The notes under the pieces: model-generated
The model's input: the letters and a program-made list of their open reading frames with translations, nothing else
Told to the model about the DNA's origin: nothing
Databases searched by the model: none
Made by a program: the position numbers and the translations under genes
Part shown: piece by piece, positions 1 to 27,288 of the stretch
How the letters are laid out: each line of letters opens with the position of its first letter
Numbering within the stretch: the first letter of the stretch is position 1
Assembly: GCA_963573385.1 (NCBI GenBank)
Contig: CAUYLG010063052.1
Coordinates: forward strand, 206,528 to 270,527
Origin: Cacajao melanocephalus
Lineage: Eukaryota; Chordata; Mammalia; Primates; Pitheciidae
DNA: 64,000 bases
Direction of reading: 5' to 3'

Positions 1-150
<150 letters not shown>

Positions 151-196
151 TTAATATAGCCACTCCAGTTTTCTCATAGTTGGTGTTTGCATATTT

Positions 197-198
<2 letters not shown>

Positions 199-230
<32 letters not shown>
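199..230. repeat. (TG)16 microsatellite
   Basis: Sixteen perfect TG units at the junction of two L1 fragments. Confidence 0.97.
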
Positions 231-232
<2 letters not shown>

Positions 233-234
<2 letters not shown>

Positions 235-400
235 CATATATACATATTTAATTGATATATAAAGGTAGTACATATTTTGGGTACACATGTGATATTTTGA
301 TACACGTATATAAAGTGTAATGATCGAAATAGGGTAACTGAGATATCTGACACCTCAAACATTTATCTTTTCTTTATTTCTTTATTGTATTATATTTCTT
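233..400 (-). mobile_element. L1 3'-end fragment inserted in older L1
   Basis: GTACATATTTTGGGTACACA through CACCTCAAACATTTATC is the complement of an L1MA/L1PB-type 3' UTR end. The older L1M reading resumes at CCATCCACTTACTTTCAA (405). The (TG)n at 199-230 marks its boundary. Confidence 0.6.
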
Positions 401-439
401 TTTCCATCCACTTACTTTCAAACAATTTGGTTTTGGTGT

Positions 440-684
440 TTGTTTTGAAACAGAGTCTTGCTGTTTTGCCCAGCCTGGAGTGCAATGGTGTGATCTTGGC
501 GCACTACAACCTCCACCTCCTGGGTTCAAGTGATTCTCCTGCCTCAGCCTCCTGAGTAGCTGGGATTACAGGCACATGCTACCACACCTGGCTAATTTTT
601 GTATTTTCAGTAGAAATGCGGTTTCACCATGTTGATCAGGCTGATCTCTAACTCCCGACCTCGTGATCTGCCCGCTTCGGCCTC
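440..684 (-). mobile_element. Alu, truncated
   Basis: GAAACAGAGTCTTGCTG to CCCGCTTCGGCCTC; inserted in L1M. Confidence 0.9.
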
Positions 685-1526
685 ATATTTGTTTCTTTAA
701 ACCTTTAGTGTGCTACCTTTAGACACCATATAGTTGGATCTTGTTTTTTTTTAATCCAGTCTGTCTTTTGGTTAGATTGTTTAATCCATACACATTTAAT
801 GTTACTGATATAGCAGGATTTACATGTATTTTTTTACTTTTTGTCATCTACTTTTACTTTTTGTTTTTTAAATGTCTCATGTGTTTTTCTCCTTTATTCT
901 AACTTTACTGCTTTCTTCTGCATTAAGTATTTTCAAATGTAGCATTATAATTTAATGGTTATACTTTTTTTTTTCTTTAGACGTTACTCTTGGGCTAACA
1001 ATATATTTATCAGAATCAGCTTCTGATTTATACCAACTTAATTCCAGTGAGGTTACTCCTATATAAGTCTATTTCCTTTTCTCCTTTTGTGTGACTTTAT
1101 TGTTATCCACATTATGCCTACAAATGTTACAAACTCAACATTGTATTGTTATACTTATTACTTTATATAATGTCTTTTAAAGAATCTGGGAGAAGAAAAG
1201 AGCATATTTGTATCTTTTGTTATATTATCCTTGTTACTAATCATTTCTGATATGTTGGTGTGTTCAATGACATTTCTCCAACACTTCAGTCTTTTTTCTC
1301 TCCTTCATATTGCATAATCTGTATTGAGCTTTCTTCAAGTTCACGAATTCTTTCTTCTGTCAGTTCAAGCCTACTGAACTCTTCTAGTTAATTTTTCATT
1401 TTAGTTATTGTACTTTTCAACACCAGGATTTCTACTTGGTTCTTTTTTTAATATATAATTGCTATCTCTTATTCCCTATTTGATGTGACATTATCACACA
1501 CCTTTCTTTGCTTCTTTAATTATAGT

Positions 1527-1891
<365 letters not shown>

Positions 1892-3744
1892 TAAATGTGA
1901 CATATGGTCACTTTCACAATCAGTTTCTGATACCTGCTTTTTTTCCCAGTGTATGGGTCATACTTTCCTGTTTCTTTGCATAGCTCATATAATTTTTTGT
2001 TGGAAACTAGACATTTTAGCAACTCTGAGTACTACTGGTCCCACCTTCTCCACCTCAGGCTTGTTATTGTCGTTTGCTTGTTTGTTTAGTAACTAGCTGG
2101 ATTATTTTTGTAAAGTCTATTTGCCCCCAAACTTCAGGTTTTTGCAAGACTTTCTATGAGTATATCTTTCCTTGACCACATCTAGTTGTTAAAGCTTCAC
2201 TAGTTTCCAGCTGATTGCTCTACTGGTTTTAACACCCTGGGGCATAAATTGCTCCACAGACTGAGTCAATCAAATTTGGGTCTCTCTGAAGGGACAGTTC
2301 CCAAGGTCAGTGTCAGAGTTGTTCTGATGTCAAAGGGCTCCTCCTAGCTTCTTTTCCTGGTTCTCTCCCACAAACTAGCTGGCCTACAGTTCATCCTCCA
2401 TCTCCAATGAATTTAGCCAGTCTCTTCCCTATTGCCTTGTACAACAACCTCCAGTTTTTTTGAGTTTCTTCTTACTCTTGAGCTTCTCCATACTTTGTTC
2501 CTTTGGGAAAAAGATTAGGAGCCACCTGTTTTACAGCATGCTTCTGCTTCCAGATAAAACATCTGAGCTACTCTCTACAGCTAGAGTGGGGACAATGGTG
2601 TGTTTATCTGAATGGCATCCCTGCTTTAGGAAGTGGAGCACCCAGGGGAAGGGAGGCTGTAGACTTAGGTCTTCTCATCTTGCCAAGCACAGGGAAGGGT
2701 GATGAGAGCCCCAGTATTCTCAGCAGTGCTGAGAATGACAGCATTTTGCCTCAGTGACAGGCACCCGGGGCAAAAGGAGAAATGTTGGTAGCTACTCCTC
2801 GTAGGAAGAAAATGTTCTGACTGAGGCAATGAGGTGGAATACATGGAGCCCTGTGTTCTTGGCTATGCCCTCTAGAGTGAAGTTGTCTCACTAGCTGGGA
2901 AAAGGGAGGGATGGAGGGGGTTTTAGTTCAAATATCACAGACTCAATGTTCTTACTGAGTTTTGTAGATTTTCTTGAACAAATGTTTCTTCATTTGCTAT
3001 ATTCCCTAGGACCACTTCCAGAAACTGTAATTTGTTGTTTTTTAAAATTAATGTTCACCAGTTTCATTGGGGACCGGGTCCACAGAATTCCTCATGCTGT
3101 TACACCAGAACTGGAAACTGGCATTATTTTGAACTTATTTTATACATTATTGTTAGATTGTGCAAATATTTATAATTAAGTTAGGAATCAAGATTTTTCA
3201 TATAAAATATACACAGAAGTTGAAATTCCTATAATATTAAATTTGAATTAATATAAGTATAAATTCATTTATTTTTCTATTTTAAAATACTTATTTCATA
3301 ATTCTGCCCTTTGGAAAGGTCTAGAAGCAACGATAACACAATAACGATTAATATATATACCAGGAACCCAACTGTAATTTCTGTACCAAGTATTAAGGTA
3401 TTTCCCTTCAGCTCCAAACACAGCATTCTATACTTGGCTCTGTGATGCAAGGCTAGAAGTCGACAAACATTTCTCCCTCACCAGCTTGCTTGCTTTCTGT
3501 TTCTGACAACACAGTGAGCTACTCTAGAGGAGGAGACAGTGGATTTGCTTCTTCCTGTCTGTTTGCTCTTTCGGTCAGTGCCAGCCAGACAATGCCATTC
3601 AACCGGTATGCAGCAGTCAACAGCACTCTCCAACCCGAATGCCCTCAGAGGTACCTGCACCAGGTAGGCAGCGCCACCTCCTGGATTCCAGCTCCACCAG
3701 GCCACTCTTCGAAATTTCCAGGTTCTTTTATTTAATTAATTTAT

Positions 3745-4028
3745 TTATTTGAGACAGGGTCTCACTCCAGTCACCCAGGCTGGAGTGGTACAATCACAAT
3801 TCACCACACTCTTGACCTCCTGGGCTCAAGTGATCCTCCCACCTCAACCTCCTGAGTAGCTAGGACTACAGGGGCCCACTACCATGCCTGGCTAATTCTT
3901 GTATTTTTTGTAGAGACGGGATTTTGCCATGTTGCCCAGGCCGATCTTTAACTCCTGGGCTCAAGCAATCTGCCCGCCTCAGCCTCCCAAAGTGCTAGGA
4001 TTACAGGCATGAGCCACTATGCCCAGCC
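3745..4028 (-). mobile_element. Alu
   Basis: Full-length minus copy, GAGACAGGGTCTCACTCC to TGCCCAGCC. Confidence 0.95.
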
Positions 4029-4236
4029 ATTCTCCCAAGTTTCCTGGTTCTAATCATCCCAACCTCTTCCCTTTATTCCCCAAACCTAGGAATAGTAGCT
4101 GTTTCCTCCACTTACTGTCTTGTTACTTCTATGTTCTCCTTTTCCCTTTTCAGAACTCCAATAACCTGTTTACCTAATTTCCTAAATCAAATTCCAACTA
4201 CTGTGGTTTCTGTTTTCCTGCTCAGATCCTGATTTA

Positions 4237-4536
<300 letters not shown>

Positions 4537-5875
4537 TCATGTCCAAAGGAATCAGAAGTCAAGAAAAAGGGACTCCCATTGACATAATATGGTATCATTT
4601 AAGCATCAAAAAGAATGACTGCTATTTGCTGCTAAGGTTAACGGTACAGATGCTAAGAAAAAAGTGTCCTTGCGCTTTCCGTCTATCTGATTGTGGCAAC
4701 TGAGATTAAATAGAGGAATATAAGGAAACTCCGGAATGACCTTGAAAACAGTGAAGAGCTTGTTTTACTCTAAAGAACCTAGCATTTGAGTTTGCAGGAG
4801 AAGTTTTAGGAAATAGCCCCTATCACCCTTACCTAGCTGATTACACCTGTAAAAGCTTAAAGGTTAAAGCTAATTAAAAGCAAGCCAGTGACTCTTTGGT
4901 CCATTTAGTGGAAGAAAAAAAAAAAAAAAGACTGCAACTGACTGAAACACACTCAATATATTGACTGTACATGTGCATGTATATGCACACATACATACGT
5001 ATGTTATACAAATGAATTGATAATGCTACTTTTAAAAAATGAGGGTGGAGATTAAACATTTACAATGAGAAATACAATTCACTTTCTGTAATTTGAACAA
5101 GGTTTAGAGATGGGCAAAAATTAAATCTTCTTAAATTCTTACCCTAGAATTCCTGTTTAAAAGATGGATCAATATAGCTCAGTTGTGGTGGTGGTGGTGG
5201 TTACATAATTGCATGCTTTTATCAAAACTCACAGAATTATACCCTACAGAGAGTGAAATTTTACTTTATGTAAATTATGCCATTTTTTTTAATGACTAAA
5301 AAGTGTAATTTTATTGTCTTAATTTAAAAAAAAGAATGTCTTTGTCTTATTTTTCCTCCTTTTGGACAAAATGGGACAAATCTAAATATATCCCCAATAA
5401 CAGTGAAAGCCTGTAGCTCATGTCCCAATATGACACTAATTCCATGAAACAGCATTTGATTTCACAGGAAACTGGCTGAAGCTGAACTCTATTCTATAAA
5501 CTAAGTTACCAATTTTATCATGTGCCTAACTCTTTCCAAACTTTTTATTTGTTGAATGAAATACAAACTAAAACAAAGGTAATAAAATGTTTTCAAAAGC
5601 CATAATAAAGTGGATTAAAGTTCTATGCCAAGGAAAATTTGATTAAGATCATGCAAGATAACTAATTTATTTTCTTTTCTTCTCTTTTGAGAAATAAATA
5701 ATCCCAGATGAAGACTGGAGTCAATTCCTTTAAAGTGGATATATGATTACATTTCCAGAGTGACTTACCAGCATTCCCCCAAACTGAAGCTCCAGCCCAA
5801 GCAAATCTAATAGCAGAAGAATCAGTAGCACTTGTACTACATAAACTCCATTTACAGATTTGCTTATATTTTTCA

Positions 5876-6211
<336 letters not shown>

Positions 6212-6581
6212 GAATTGGACAAAAATTATTAGTAAAGTACATGATAAATTATTTGTATAGCTACATAGTTAAAAATCACTAATAAATCACCTTATGCTCC
6301 TATACTGACCATCATTATAAGTTTTAAACTTTTCAATCTCATTTGGATCTCTTCCAAATGCTTCTCTGTATTGTCTCTCTTGCCCCAGCATCTGGTTCAA
6401 ACATTTACTACATAAATTTCCCAGAGCATCCCATTCTACTTCCCCTTACTGTAAGATGACCTAGCCTCCTCCTCCACCATGAAAGGAGACCAACAGGTGT
6501 CAATGCCCCTTTGCTCCAACTCCAAACTTCTTACTTTTCTCCCTTTAGCTCTAAGGAGGTTTCTCAACTCTTTTCCCTTAC

Positions 6582-7040
<459 letters not shown>

Positions 7041-7229
7041 TTCCCTTACTTCTTAATCCCATTTTCCCCATGCCAAAATCCATCTTTCTACTTATATCTT
7101 TCTTCTGAATCTACTAGCTCACTCTCCTTTGCTTAAAAACATATTCAAGCCACCTAAACCTAAAAAGTCTTCCCTAAATCATGATTCCCAGTCAAGTAAA
7201 CACTTTCTCATTTACTAACAAATTTCTGA

Positions 7230-7722
<493 letters not shown>

Positions 7723-7779
7723 TGAGAGACTTCTTAGCTTCTGTCTTGGCATGCTCTCTTGGTTGACTTGTTCTGGGAA

Positions 7780-7915
7780 AACATATAAATCACCTAGAGA
7801 TCTTGTTAAAATGCACACTCTGATTCAGTAGATCTGGGGCGGGGCCTGAGATAGAGCATTTTCAACATGCTCCTAGGTAACACAGATGCTGCTAGTTTAG
7901 AGATCAAACTAGTGT
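7780..7915 (+). mobile_element. MER5A-like DNA transposon fossil
   Basis: AATCACCTAGAGATCTTGTT, CTGATTCAGTAGATCTGGGG and GGGGCCTGAGATAG are MER5 (hAT-Charlie) landmarks. Confidence 0.75.
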
Positions 7916-7949
7916 TACAAGTATAACAAGGTGAGAAAAAAAAATTTTT

Positions 7950-8540
<591 letters not shown>

Positions 8541-8570
8541 TAAAGTTTTACTCTTTAAAAAAACAGAGAG

Positions 8571-8858
<288 letters not shown>

Positions 8859-8879
8859 TCAATATAACCAATTCTACAG

Positions 8880-9040
8880 AGCAATGCTTCTCAAATATTA
8901 ATGTGCATATGAATCACCTGGGAATCTTAATAAATTGCAGCAGTAAGTCTGGAAGAGGAGAGATTTTCGCATTTCTATCAGCCTCACAAGCGACACTGAG
9001 GCTTCCAGTCCATGGACCACACTTTGAGTAGCAAGGTTAA
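8880..9040 (+). mobile_element. MER5A-like DNA transposon fossil
   Basis: CAATGCTTCTCAAATATTAA, GAATCACCTGGGAATCTT and CATGGACCACACTTTGAGTA match the ends and body of MER5. Confidence 0.8.
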
Positions 9041-9522
9041 ATAAAAGGTTCCTATACTGTTTGTTTAATTTGCCAAATTTATACTATAAAAATGCAAAAC
9101 ATAAAAAAAAAGTCAAAAGAACAATGCAGAAAAAAACATTACAACATCTGTAACATGCATATTTTTTGTATTAGTTTCTATTGCTGCAGAAAAATTACCA
9201 TCTTATACTTTTATAGTTTCAGAATCATCATTCCGAAAGACAGCACAAACTCTTAAAATGGTTTACAAATGCCCCTTACACATTTCCACCTTTATCTCCA
9301 ACTACTTCAGCACCATCACCCACCCTATGGGTACAAGTGTACTCAAACCACACCTGATAACTCTTTACACAGTGCTAAAATCTTAACTTCTCTAGTCTAT
9401 CCAACCCTCCCTAACTCTATCCCAGAAACTTTGGTTTTGATAATACAGCAGGCCCAGCAGAAGTCAGTCATCAGTTGAGGGCTCCTCTCCTCTTTCCCCA
9501 CTTCAACTGATTTTTGGTCTAA

Positions 9523-10152
<630 letters not shown>

Positions 10153-10317
10153 TCACTGCTACATGTTTTTCTCATACAATTGTTTAAATTGTAATACAAT
10201 CAACATACTATAAACCCTACCCTTTTAAAATATACAATTCACAGGTTTTAGTATATTGAGTTATGCAATGCAACCATCACCACTGATTTTAGAACATTTC
10301 TTATTTTTTATTTTTCT

Positions 10318-10431
10318 TTAGAGATGACGTATGTTTCCCAGGCTGGTCTCAAACTCCTGGGCTCAAGCAATCCTCCCGCCTCAGCCACCCAAAGTGCTGG
10401 GATTACAGGTGTGAGCCACCTCACCCAGCCC
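10318..10431 (-). mobile_element. Alu fragment in L1M
   Basis: GTTTCCCAGGCTGGTCTC to ACCTCACCCAGCC. Confidence 0.85.
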
Positions 10432-10825
10432 CGATTTAGAACATTTCATCATCCCAAAAAGAATATTCTCAATATTCTCACCTACACCTCCAGTCCCCCA
10501 ACCTCTGGCAACCATTAGGCTTTCTGTCTCTATAGATTTGCCTACTCTGGACATTTCACATAAATGGAATCACACAATATGCAGTCTTTCTGACTTTGCT
10601 CACGTAGTGTGATGTTTTCAACGTTCATTCATACTGTAGCACACATCAGTACTTCACTCCTTTCTATGGCCAAATAATATTCCATTGTATGAACATATTA
10701 ACATCATATTTTGTTTAGCTATGCATCAGTCGTTATGTCCTTACAACATTCCTGTATTCTAATAAAGAACCAGGGCTCTGAGAAGTTCACTCACTTGATA
10801 ACTCAAATAATAAAATGACATTTGG

Positions 10826-10993
10826 GGCCGAGCACAGTGGCTCACACCTGCAATCCCAGCATTTCTGGAGGCTTAGCAGGAGAATCACTTGAACCCGAGA
10901 GGCGGAGGCTGCAGTGAGCCAAAATTGCACCATTGCACTCCGGCCTGGGCAACAGAGTGAGACTCCATCTCAAAAAAAAAAAAAAAAAAAAAA
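10826..10993 (+). mobile_element. Alu with internal deletion in L1M
   Basis: Left end GGCCGAGCACAGTGGCTCAC joins the right arm near 10870; A tail to 10993. Confidence 0.9.
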
Positions 10994-11998
10994 GAGAGAG
11001 AAACATTTCTACTTTTTGGCGATTATGAATAATGATGCTATGAACATAGGTATACAAGTTTTTTGTGAACATGTGTTTTCAGTTTTCTTTGGTATACATA
11101 CAAGAGTGGGCTTGCTGGGTCATATACTAACTCTATGCTTAATGTTTTGAGGAACTACCAAACTATTTTCCACCATTTTACATCCCCACCAGCAATGTTC
11201 GAGAATCTCATTATTACATTTTCAACAAATGAGGATAATTCTTGAACGAAAAGAGGTGTGCCGCCACCGTAGAACGATAACCCCCTACCCAGAAGACTGC
11301 ATTAACAAAGCAGAAGTATATTTCCAGCAGGAAAACAGAATAAAATGTTACTGGTCCAAGTGCATTAGGCAAGTGAGTTACCTCGCAGAGCCCCGGTCCC
11401 TTATTGCAAAAGAAAGGGCTGCTGTCATGACATTTTACCTCGCAGTCGCTGTGAAAATTATATCAGTCAATCCGCATAAAGGTGCTTTACAAGCACTGAT
11501 TATTATTCACGATTCGATCCCAGGCAAGGCATTAGTGGCAAACGGCTAAATGCCCAGATCCCTCCCGCTCGCACAGTTCCTTCTACGCAGGAGGGTCGCT
11601 GAGCGACGTCAGGGGCTGCAGCCGCTTCCCTTCCCGGGAGAGCCGGCCTGCCAGCCACGCAGGATAAATTGCTAGAGCTCGAGCAGCAGAGCCGTGCCAC
11701 CCCTGCCCAACACCGCTCCCAGGAGAGAGATCTGCAGCCTGCTGCTAAGCTTAGTAAGTCCGCGCAGGACCTTTCTTTCCTTTTTAAATGGTAATAAACA
11801 TTTTTTTGTGGTCGAATCAGAAGAAAAGGGGCAAAAGGAACACAAGCATATCCCCCCACCTCTGATCCCAGTCTCGGTCTCTCCAACACCCCCCAACCCT
11901 CCTCCACATAAGGAAAACAAATATGAAACCCGATTCATTACGAACCCCAGTCCCAAGGGCCCTCACCTCCTCGCGAGGACAGAGGGTGCAAAGCTTAC

Positions 11999-12268
11999 CT
12001 GGTGGCTTCCTCCGGCTCGACCTGGCTCTGGCCAGGCGCCTCCGGAGGGATAGTATCCATCGCCTCCTCCGCCTTCTCCCAGCCAGGTGGTCTCCGCCGG
12101 GCCGCCCCCACGCACCCGCCAGGAAATGGGAGGCTGGGGAGGTTCTGGGCGAAGAGGATATAAGGGCGGAGGTGGGTGCACCGGCACATCTCCACCCCCA
12201 GGCCCGTAGTAGCGGCCGTAAGACGGACCGTCACTGGGGCCGTAGCCCGAGCGCCTCAGGGCCGACAT
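11999..12268 (-). CDS. BAG4: BAG4 (SODD) first coding exon
   Basis: This exon encodes the first 90 residues of BAG4, the silencer of death domains, a cytoplasmic Hsp70/Hsc70 co-chaperone that also binds TNFR1-type death domains. The ATG is at 12268-12266 and the translation opens MSALRRSGYGPSDGPSYGRY, the known BAG4 N-terminus. The segment is rich in Gly, Pro and Tyr and is predicted disordered; the Hsp70-binding BAG domain is C-terminal and lies outside this window. The exon ends on a whole codon (...GGSHQ) at a good donor, GTAAGC, reading down from 11998. Upstream the frame stays open to a GTG at 12304, but I see no in-frame ATG there, so 12268 is the start. An out-of-frame uORF (ATG 12315, stop ending 12256) overlaps it. 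The gene is divergent from LSM1 and shares its CpG-rich promoter. No BAG4 exon 2 was found downstream in the window. Confidence 0.95.
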
Positions 12269-12315
12269 GGGCTCCGCTGCCCTGAAGCGCTTCCCGCCCC
12301 CCACGGCCGACCCAT
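12256..12315 (-). other. Overlapping uORF at the BAG4 start
   Basis: On the minus strand an ATG at 12315 opens a 19-codon frame that ends in TGA at 12256, 10 bases past the end of the BAG4 ATG. It is out of frame with BAG4. Scanning ribosomes starting there would terminate downstream of the main ATG, which normally lowers main-frame initiation. It matters only if the BAG4 transcription start lies upstream of 12315, which the sequence alone does not show. Confidence 0.55.
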
Positions 12316-12805
12316 AGCGCAGGCGCCCCCGGGTGATTGCGAATGGAGAGCAGAGAAGGGGGTCAGACGACGCTAGCCAATCCCAGGCCCAGCCCCGCCC
12401 CTTCTGCTGTTGAGCCCTGAGAGCTGAGGGACGGATGTCCGTGACTCTGGGGTCTCGGGAACCGGAGACGAGGGGGAGACACCGTGTTCCTTAAGAGGGA
12501 GGATACGTTTCCTCACCATCTATCCAATGGAGATTCCTCTTCCCTACTTAACAGGAACAGGGAAAGGGCGTCCATGGCCAGTACGGCTGCCCCGCCTCTT
12601 CCTGGGGGCCGGCACGTGATACCGGAAGTGGGTGGGGATAATGTGGAGGAGCTTCCGGCAGGCCCCGGCGGCTCGAAGCCGGGGCAAAAGTGCTGGTCTG
12701 GGTCGGGATTCCGGGCTCGGTCCCGCCGAGGCGGCGACTTCGGTAGGAGGGGGAGGTTTTGGACGCGCTGGCCCCCACCGCTGTGCAGCGTCATTTCCCT
12801 TCAAA
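12269..12805. promoter_or_regulatory. Divergent CpG-island promoter of BAG4 and LSM1
   Basis: Only 537 bases separate the two start codons, and the surrounding segment (about 11950-12900) is GC- and CpG-rich, unlike the AT-rich flanks. Visible motifs are an NRF1-like GCGCAGGCGC at 12317-12326, CCAAT boxes at 12377-12381 and 12524-12528, an E-box CACGTG at 12613-12618 and an ETS/GABP-type ACCGGAAGTG at 12621-12630. No TATA box is evident. This is the usual architecture of a housekeeping bidirectional promoter. Transcription starts cannot be fixed from sequence; the ETS site suggests that LSM1 starts near 12620-12660. Confidence 0.8.
12613..12630. promoter_or_regulatory. E-box plus consensus ETS site
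   Basis: CACGTG (12613-12618) and ACCGGAAGTG (12621-12630) lie two bases apart. The first fits USF/MYC-family factors and the second fits GABPA/ELK4-type ETS factors. Such ETS sites often sit at or just upstream of transcription starts in CpG-island promoters. Binding is inferred from motif match only. Confidence 0.6.
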
Positions 12806-24086
<11,281 letters not shown>

Positions 24087-24420
24087 GTCTTGCCCAGAGG
24101 CTGTTGCTCTTGAAGAGTAGGGGCTGTCACTGCGTAAAAGTGACATCCTGGCCACCTCACACAGTTGATCAGAGACTGCAGAGTTTTGAAAAATCACTTT
24201 TTATTTTTCATTCTTTTACACATGCAACATGAAGAAATCATGTAGGTGGGTTTTTTTTTTAAATAACAAAATCATTGTTTCAAGAAACAGTGGCATAGAC
24301 TCCTTCACATGTCACTGTGGCGCCAGCAACTACTTTATATTGTTCTTTGTATCCTGAATTAGAGTTTACAGGGACATTCTTCATTTACTTGTAAATAAAA
24401 TATGAATCTCAAAAGTGTCA
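24087..24420 (+). other. LSM1: LSM1 3' UTR with polyadenylation signal
   Basis: A roughly 330-base non-repetitive 3' UTR follows the stop codon. AATAAA is at 24394-24399, with cleavage expected about 15-25 bases later. Confidence 0.8.
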
Positions 24421-25008
24421 TGTTATTTTCAAGTTTGAGTTGCCCCTAATGAATAGACAAAATTAGGTTTCTGCTCTCAAATGTATTAGGATCCATATAC
24501 TGGGATTTCCCCCTTCAGTCACAGTTTCAAGTAGCCTACTTAGGAAGGAATACTTCTATTCTGATCATCTCAGGGGTCCTCTCCTCTTTTCATGTTTGTA
24601 TTATCTGATGATGATAAGAAATAATACAAATTTTCAGGCTTGAGCAGGGAGCTTTCAGCTGAGTTTCCCAGTTACTGGCTACTGCAGAAGACGACTCGTG
24701 TTTGAGAACATCAACTGTTGCTCTTGCTCCTTGCTCCTGCTTCGCCCATGGCTGATCGAAACTAAGTCCCCATGAGACCCAACGTGTTCTTAAGGTGCTT
24801 GGTTCTCCAGGTTTTCTGCTAATTTAATTAGGTTTTCTAGTCTTTTGAATTGAGTCTTGAGTCTCTCATGTTCTTATCAAAAAGAACATAAATGGAATTT
24901 TAGTGACTGAAAGCCTATAGTGATGGCACTTTGTGTGATGATTGTTGAAGAGTAATGATTGATGATTGCATAAAAAGCTGAACATATTTGTACTTCAAGG
25001 ACACATGG

Positions 25009-25296
25009 GCTGGGTGCGGTGGCTCACGCCTATAATCTCAGCACTTTGGGAGGCTGAGGTGGGCAGATGGCCTGAAGTCAGGAGTTCAAGGCCAGCTTGG
25101 CCAACATGGTGAAACCCCATTTCTACTAAAAATGCAAAAATTAGCCGGGTGTGGTAGTGCTCGCCTATAGTCCCAGCTACTTGGGAGGCCGAGGCAAGAG
25201 AATCGCTTGAACCCAGGAGGCAGATGTTGCAGTGAGCTGAGATTACACCACTTCATTCCATCCTGGGCAACAGGGCAAGAATCCATCTCAAAAAAG
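25009..25296 (+). mobile_element. Alu
   Basis: GGCTGGGTGCGGTGGCTCAC to TCCATCTCAAAAAAGG, downstream of LSM1. Confidence 0.95.
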
Positions 25297-25469
25297 GAAG
25301 CGTGGGTTGTTAGACAGTAGGCTCAACTAGGCGGAGACGTGGTATAAGACTGGCCTGTTAGCAGATTAGTCGAATAAGTCATCCTCTGATTCTCAGTAAT
25401 TTTAGGAAAACTATCATTATTCCAGGTAGTTTCTTTTATTTATTTTCTGTTAAGCAAAGATGTTCTTCT

Positions 25470-25918
<449 letters not shown>

Positions 25919-26401
25919 GTATGTGTGTGAATTATTTTATAGTATTAAATAAACAACACTTTATGAGCTCAGATGTTTTTAAAACTGCCCAAAATGCCTA
26001 TAAACCATTCGACTTCTGAACTATTAATCATTGGGCTAATTTTACAATAGGTAATTTATGAAGAAACAATTGCATTTAATGGTTTATCTCATATTTTGCC
26101 CATAATCTTACTGTTTAATAGAATGTATTATTAACTACCCACATAAAGAGAAGAAAGAAATGCCAACTTTGGAAAAACATGTCTGACTACAATGAGATAC
26201 TCAAGTTCAGCAGAATGACATCATTTGTTTTTCAGAGCTCCACTGCTTCAAAACATGTGACACCTCCAAGAAATGTGAATTCATTACAGTTATCTTGTGT
26301 TTTCAACATCAAGTCCCACTGTAAGAGTTATGATTTACATTAAACCAGAGGAAAAGGGACTTAGCCACAATGATTCAAGAATCTTTAAATTCCAAGAATT
26401 T

Positions 26402-26677
<276 letters not shown>

Positions 26678-26979
26678 TCCAAGCCATAGCAAGGTTTCAT
26701 TTCAGTCATTGTGTGTAGTGTCTTGCTTTAGACCTTTATCATACAGCCAGCGGCCAACACTTGGACCTAAAGGATAAAACTCTCCGGACTATCTGCTGCC
26801 TTCTTAGTTCTCTGACTGCCCAGTGCAATGGTGTGTTTGCCCTCAGCTTACCCAAGCCAGTCTTTGCAGATACTGAAGTCCAGTTGCTTTCTTCCCCAAC
26901 CATTGCTGGACTCTTGTATTATTAGGCTTCAGGATCAGTCTCATTTCATACTTCCGTTTTATCTTTAATAGTTTCTTCC

Positions 26980-27100
26980 AGGCCAGTGGCTCACACCTGT
27001 AATCCCAGCACTTTGGGAGGCCAAGGCGGGTAGATTGCTTGAGGTCAGGAGTTCAAAACCAGCCTGGCCAACATGGTGAAACCTGTTTTTTTAAAAAAAA
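26980..27100 (+). mobile_element. Alu left half
   Basis: GGCCAGTGGCTCACACCTG to GGTGAAACCTG, then a T/A run. Confidence 0.88.
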
Positions 27101-27288
27101 TCTTTTTAAGTCCACATTCATTTTCATATCTTTCTTCTCAACTCCTGAAAATCACCTGTGCCCCTGATGGGACTGAATCTGTCGATCTCTATGCTATTCT
27201 CAGAAATCTGCATGAATCCTTCTCTCGCTATCTTCAGATCTCTGTCACATTTCCCTTCCCTTGACTGCGTCTTTAAAATAGCACCCCT

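Larger units (their letters stand above)
10203..11225 (-). mobile_element. L1M 3' UTR and ORF2 end, antisense, split by two Alus
   Basis: Antisense L1M (L1MB/MC-type) text runs through ATACAATTCACAGGTTTTAG, ATAATATTCCATTGTATGAA (10676) and CTTGCTGGGTCATATACTAA (11111) to CCCACCAGCAATGTTCGAGA (11187). Alu fragments at 10318-10431 and 10826-10993 interrupt it. Confidence 0.8.

Noticed and set aside
3478..3735. Candidate BAG4 exon 2
   Set aside because: The minus-strand translation lacks the Tyr/Pro/Ser-rich BAG4 sequence expected next, and no matching acceptor/donor pair was seen.
11229..11549. 106-codon open frame upstream of the CpG island in BAG4 intron 1
   Set aside because: No recognisable domain, no splice sites in phase with BAG4 and no repeat match; treated as chance.
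12302..12304. BAG4 start 12 codons further upstream
   Set aside because: The upstream codon is GTG, and the known BAG4 N-terminus begins at the ATG at 12268.
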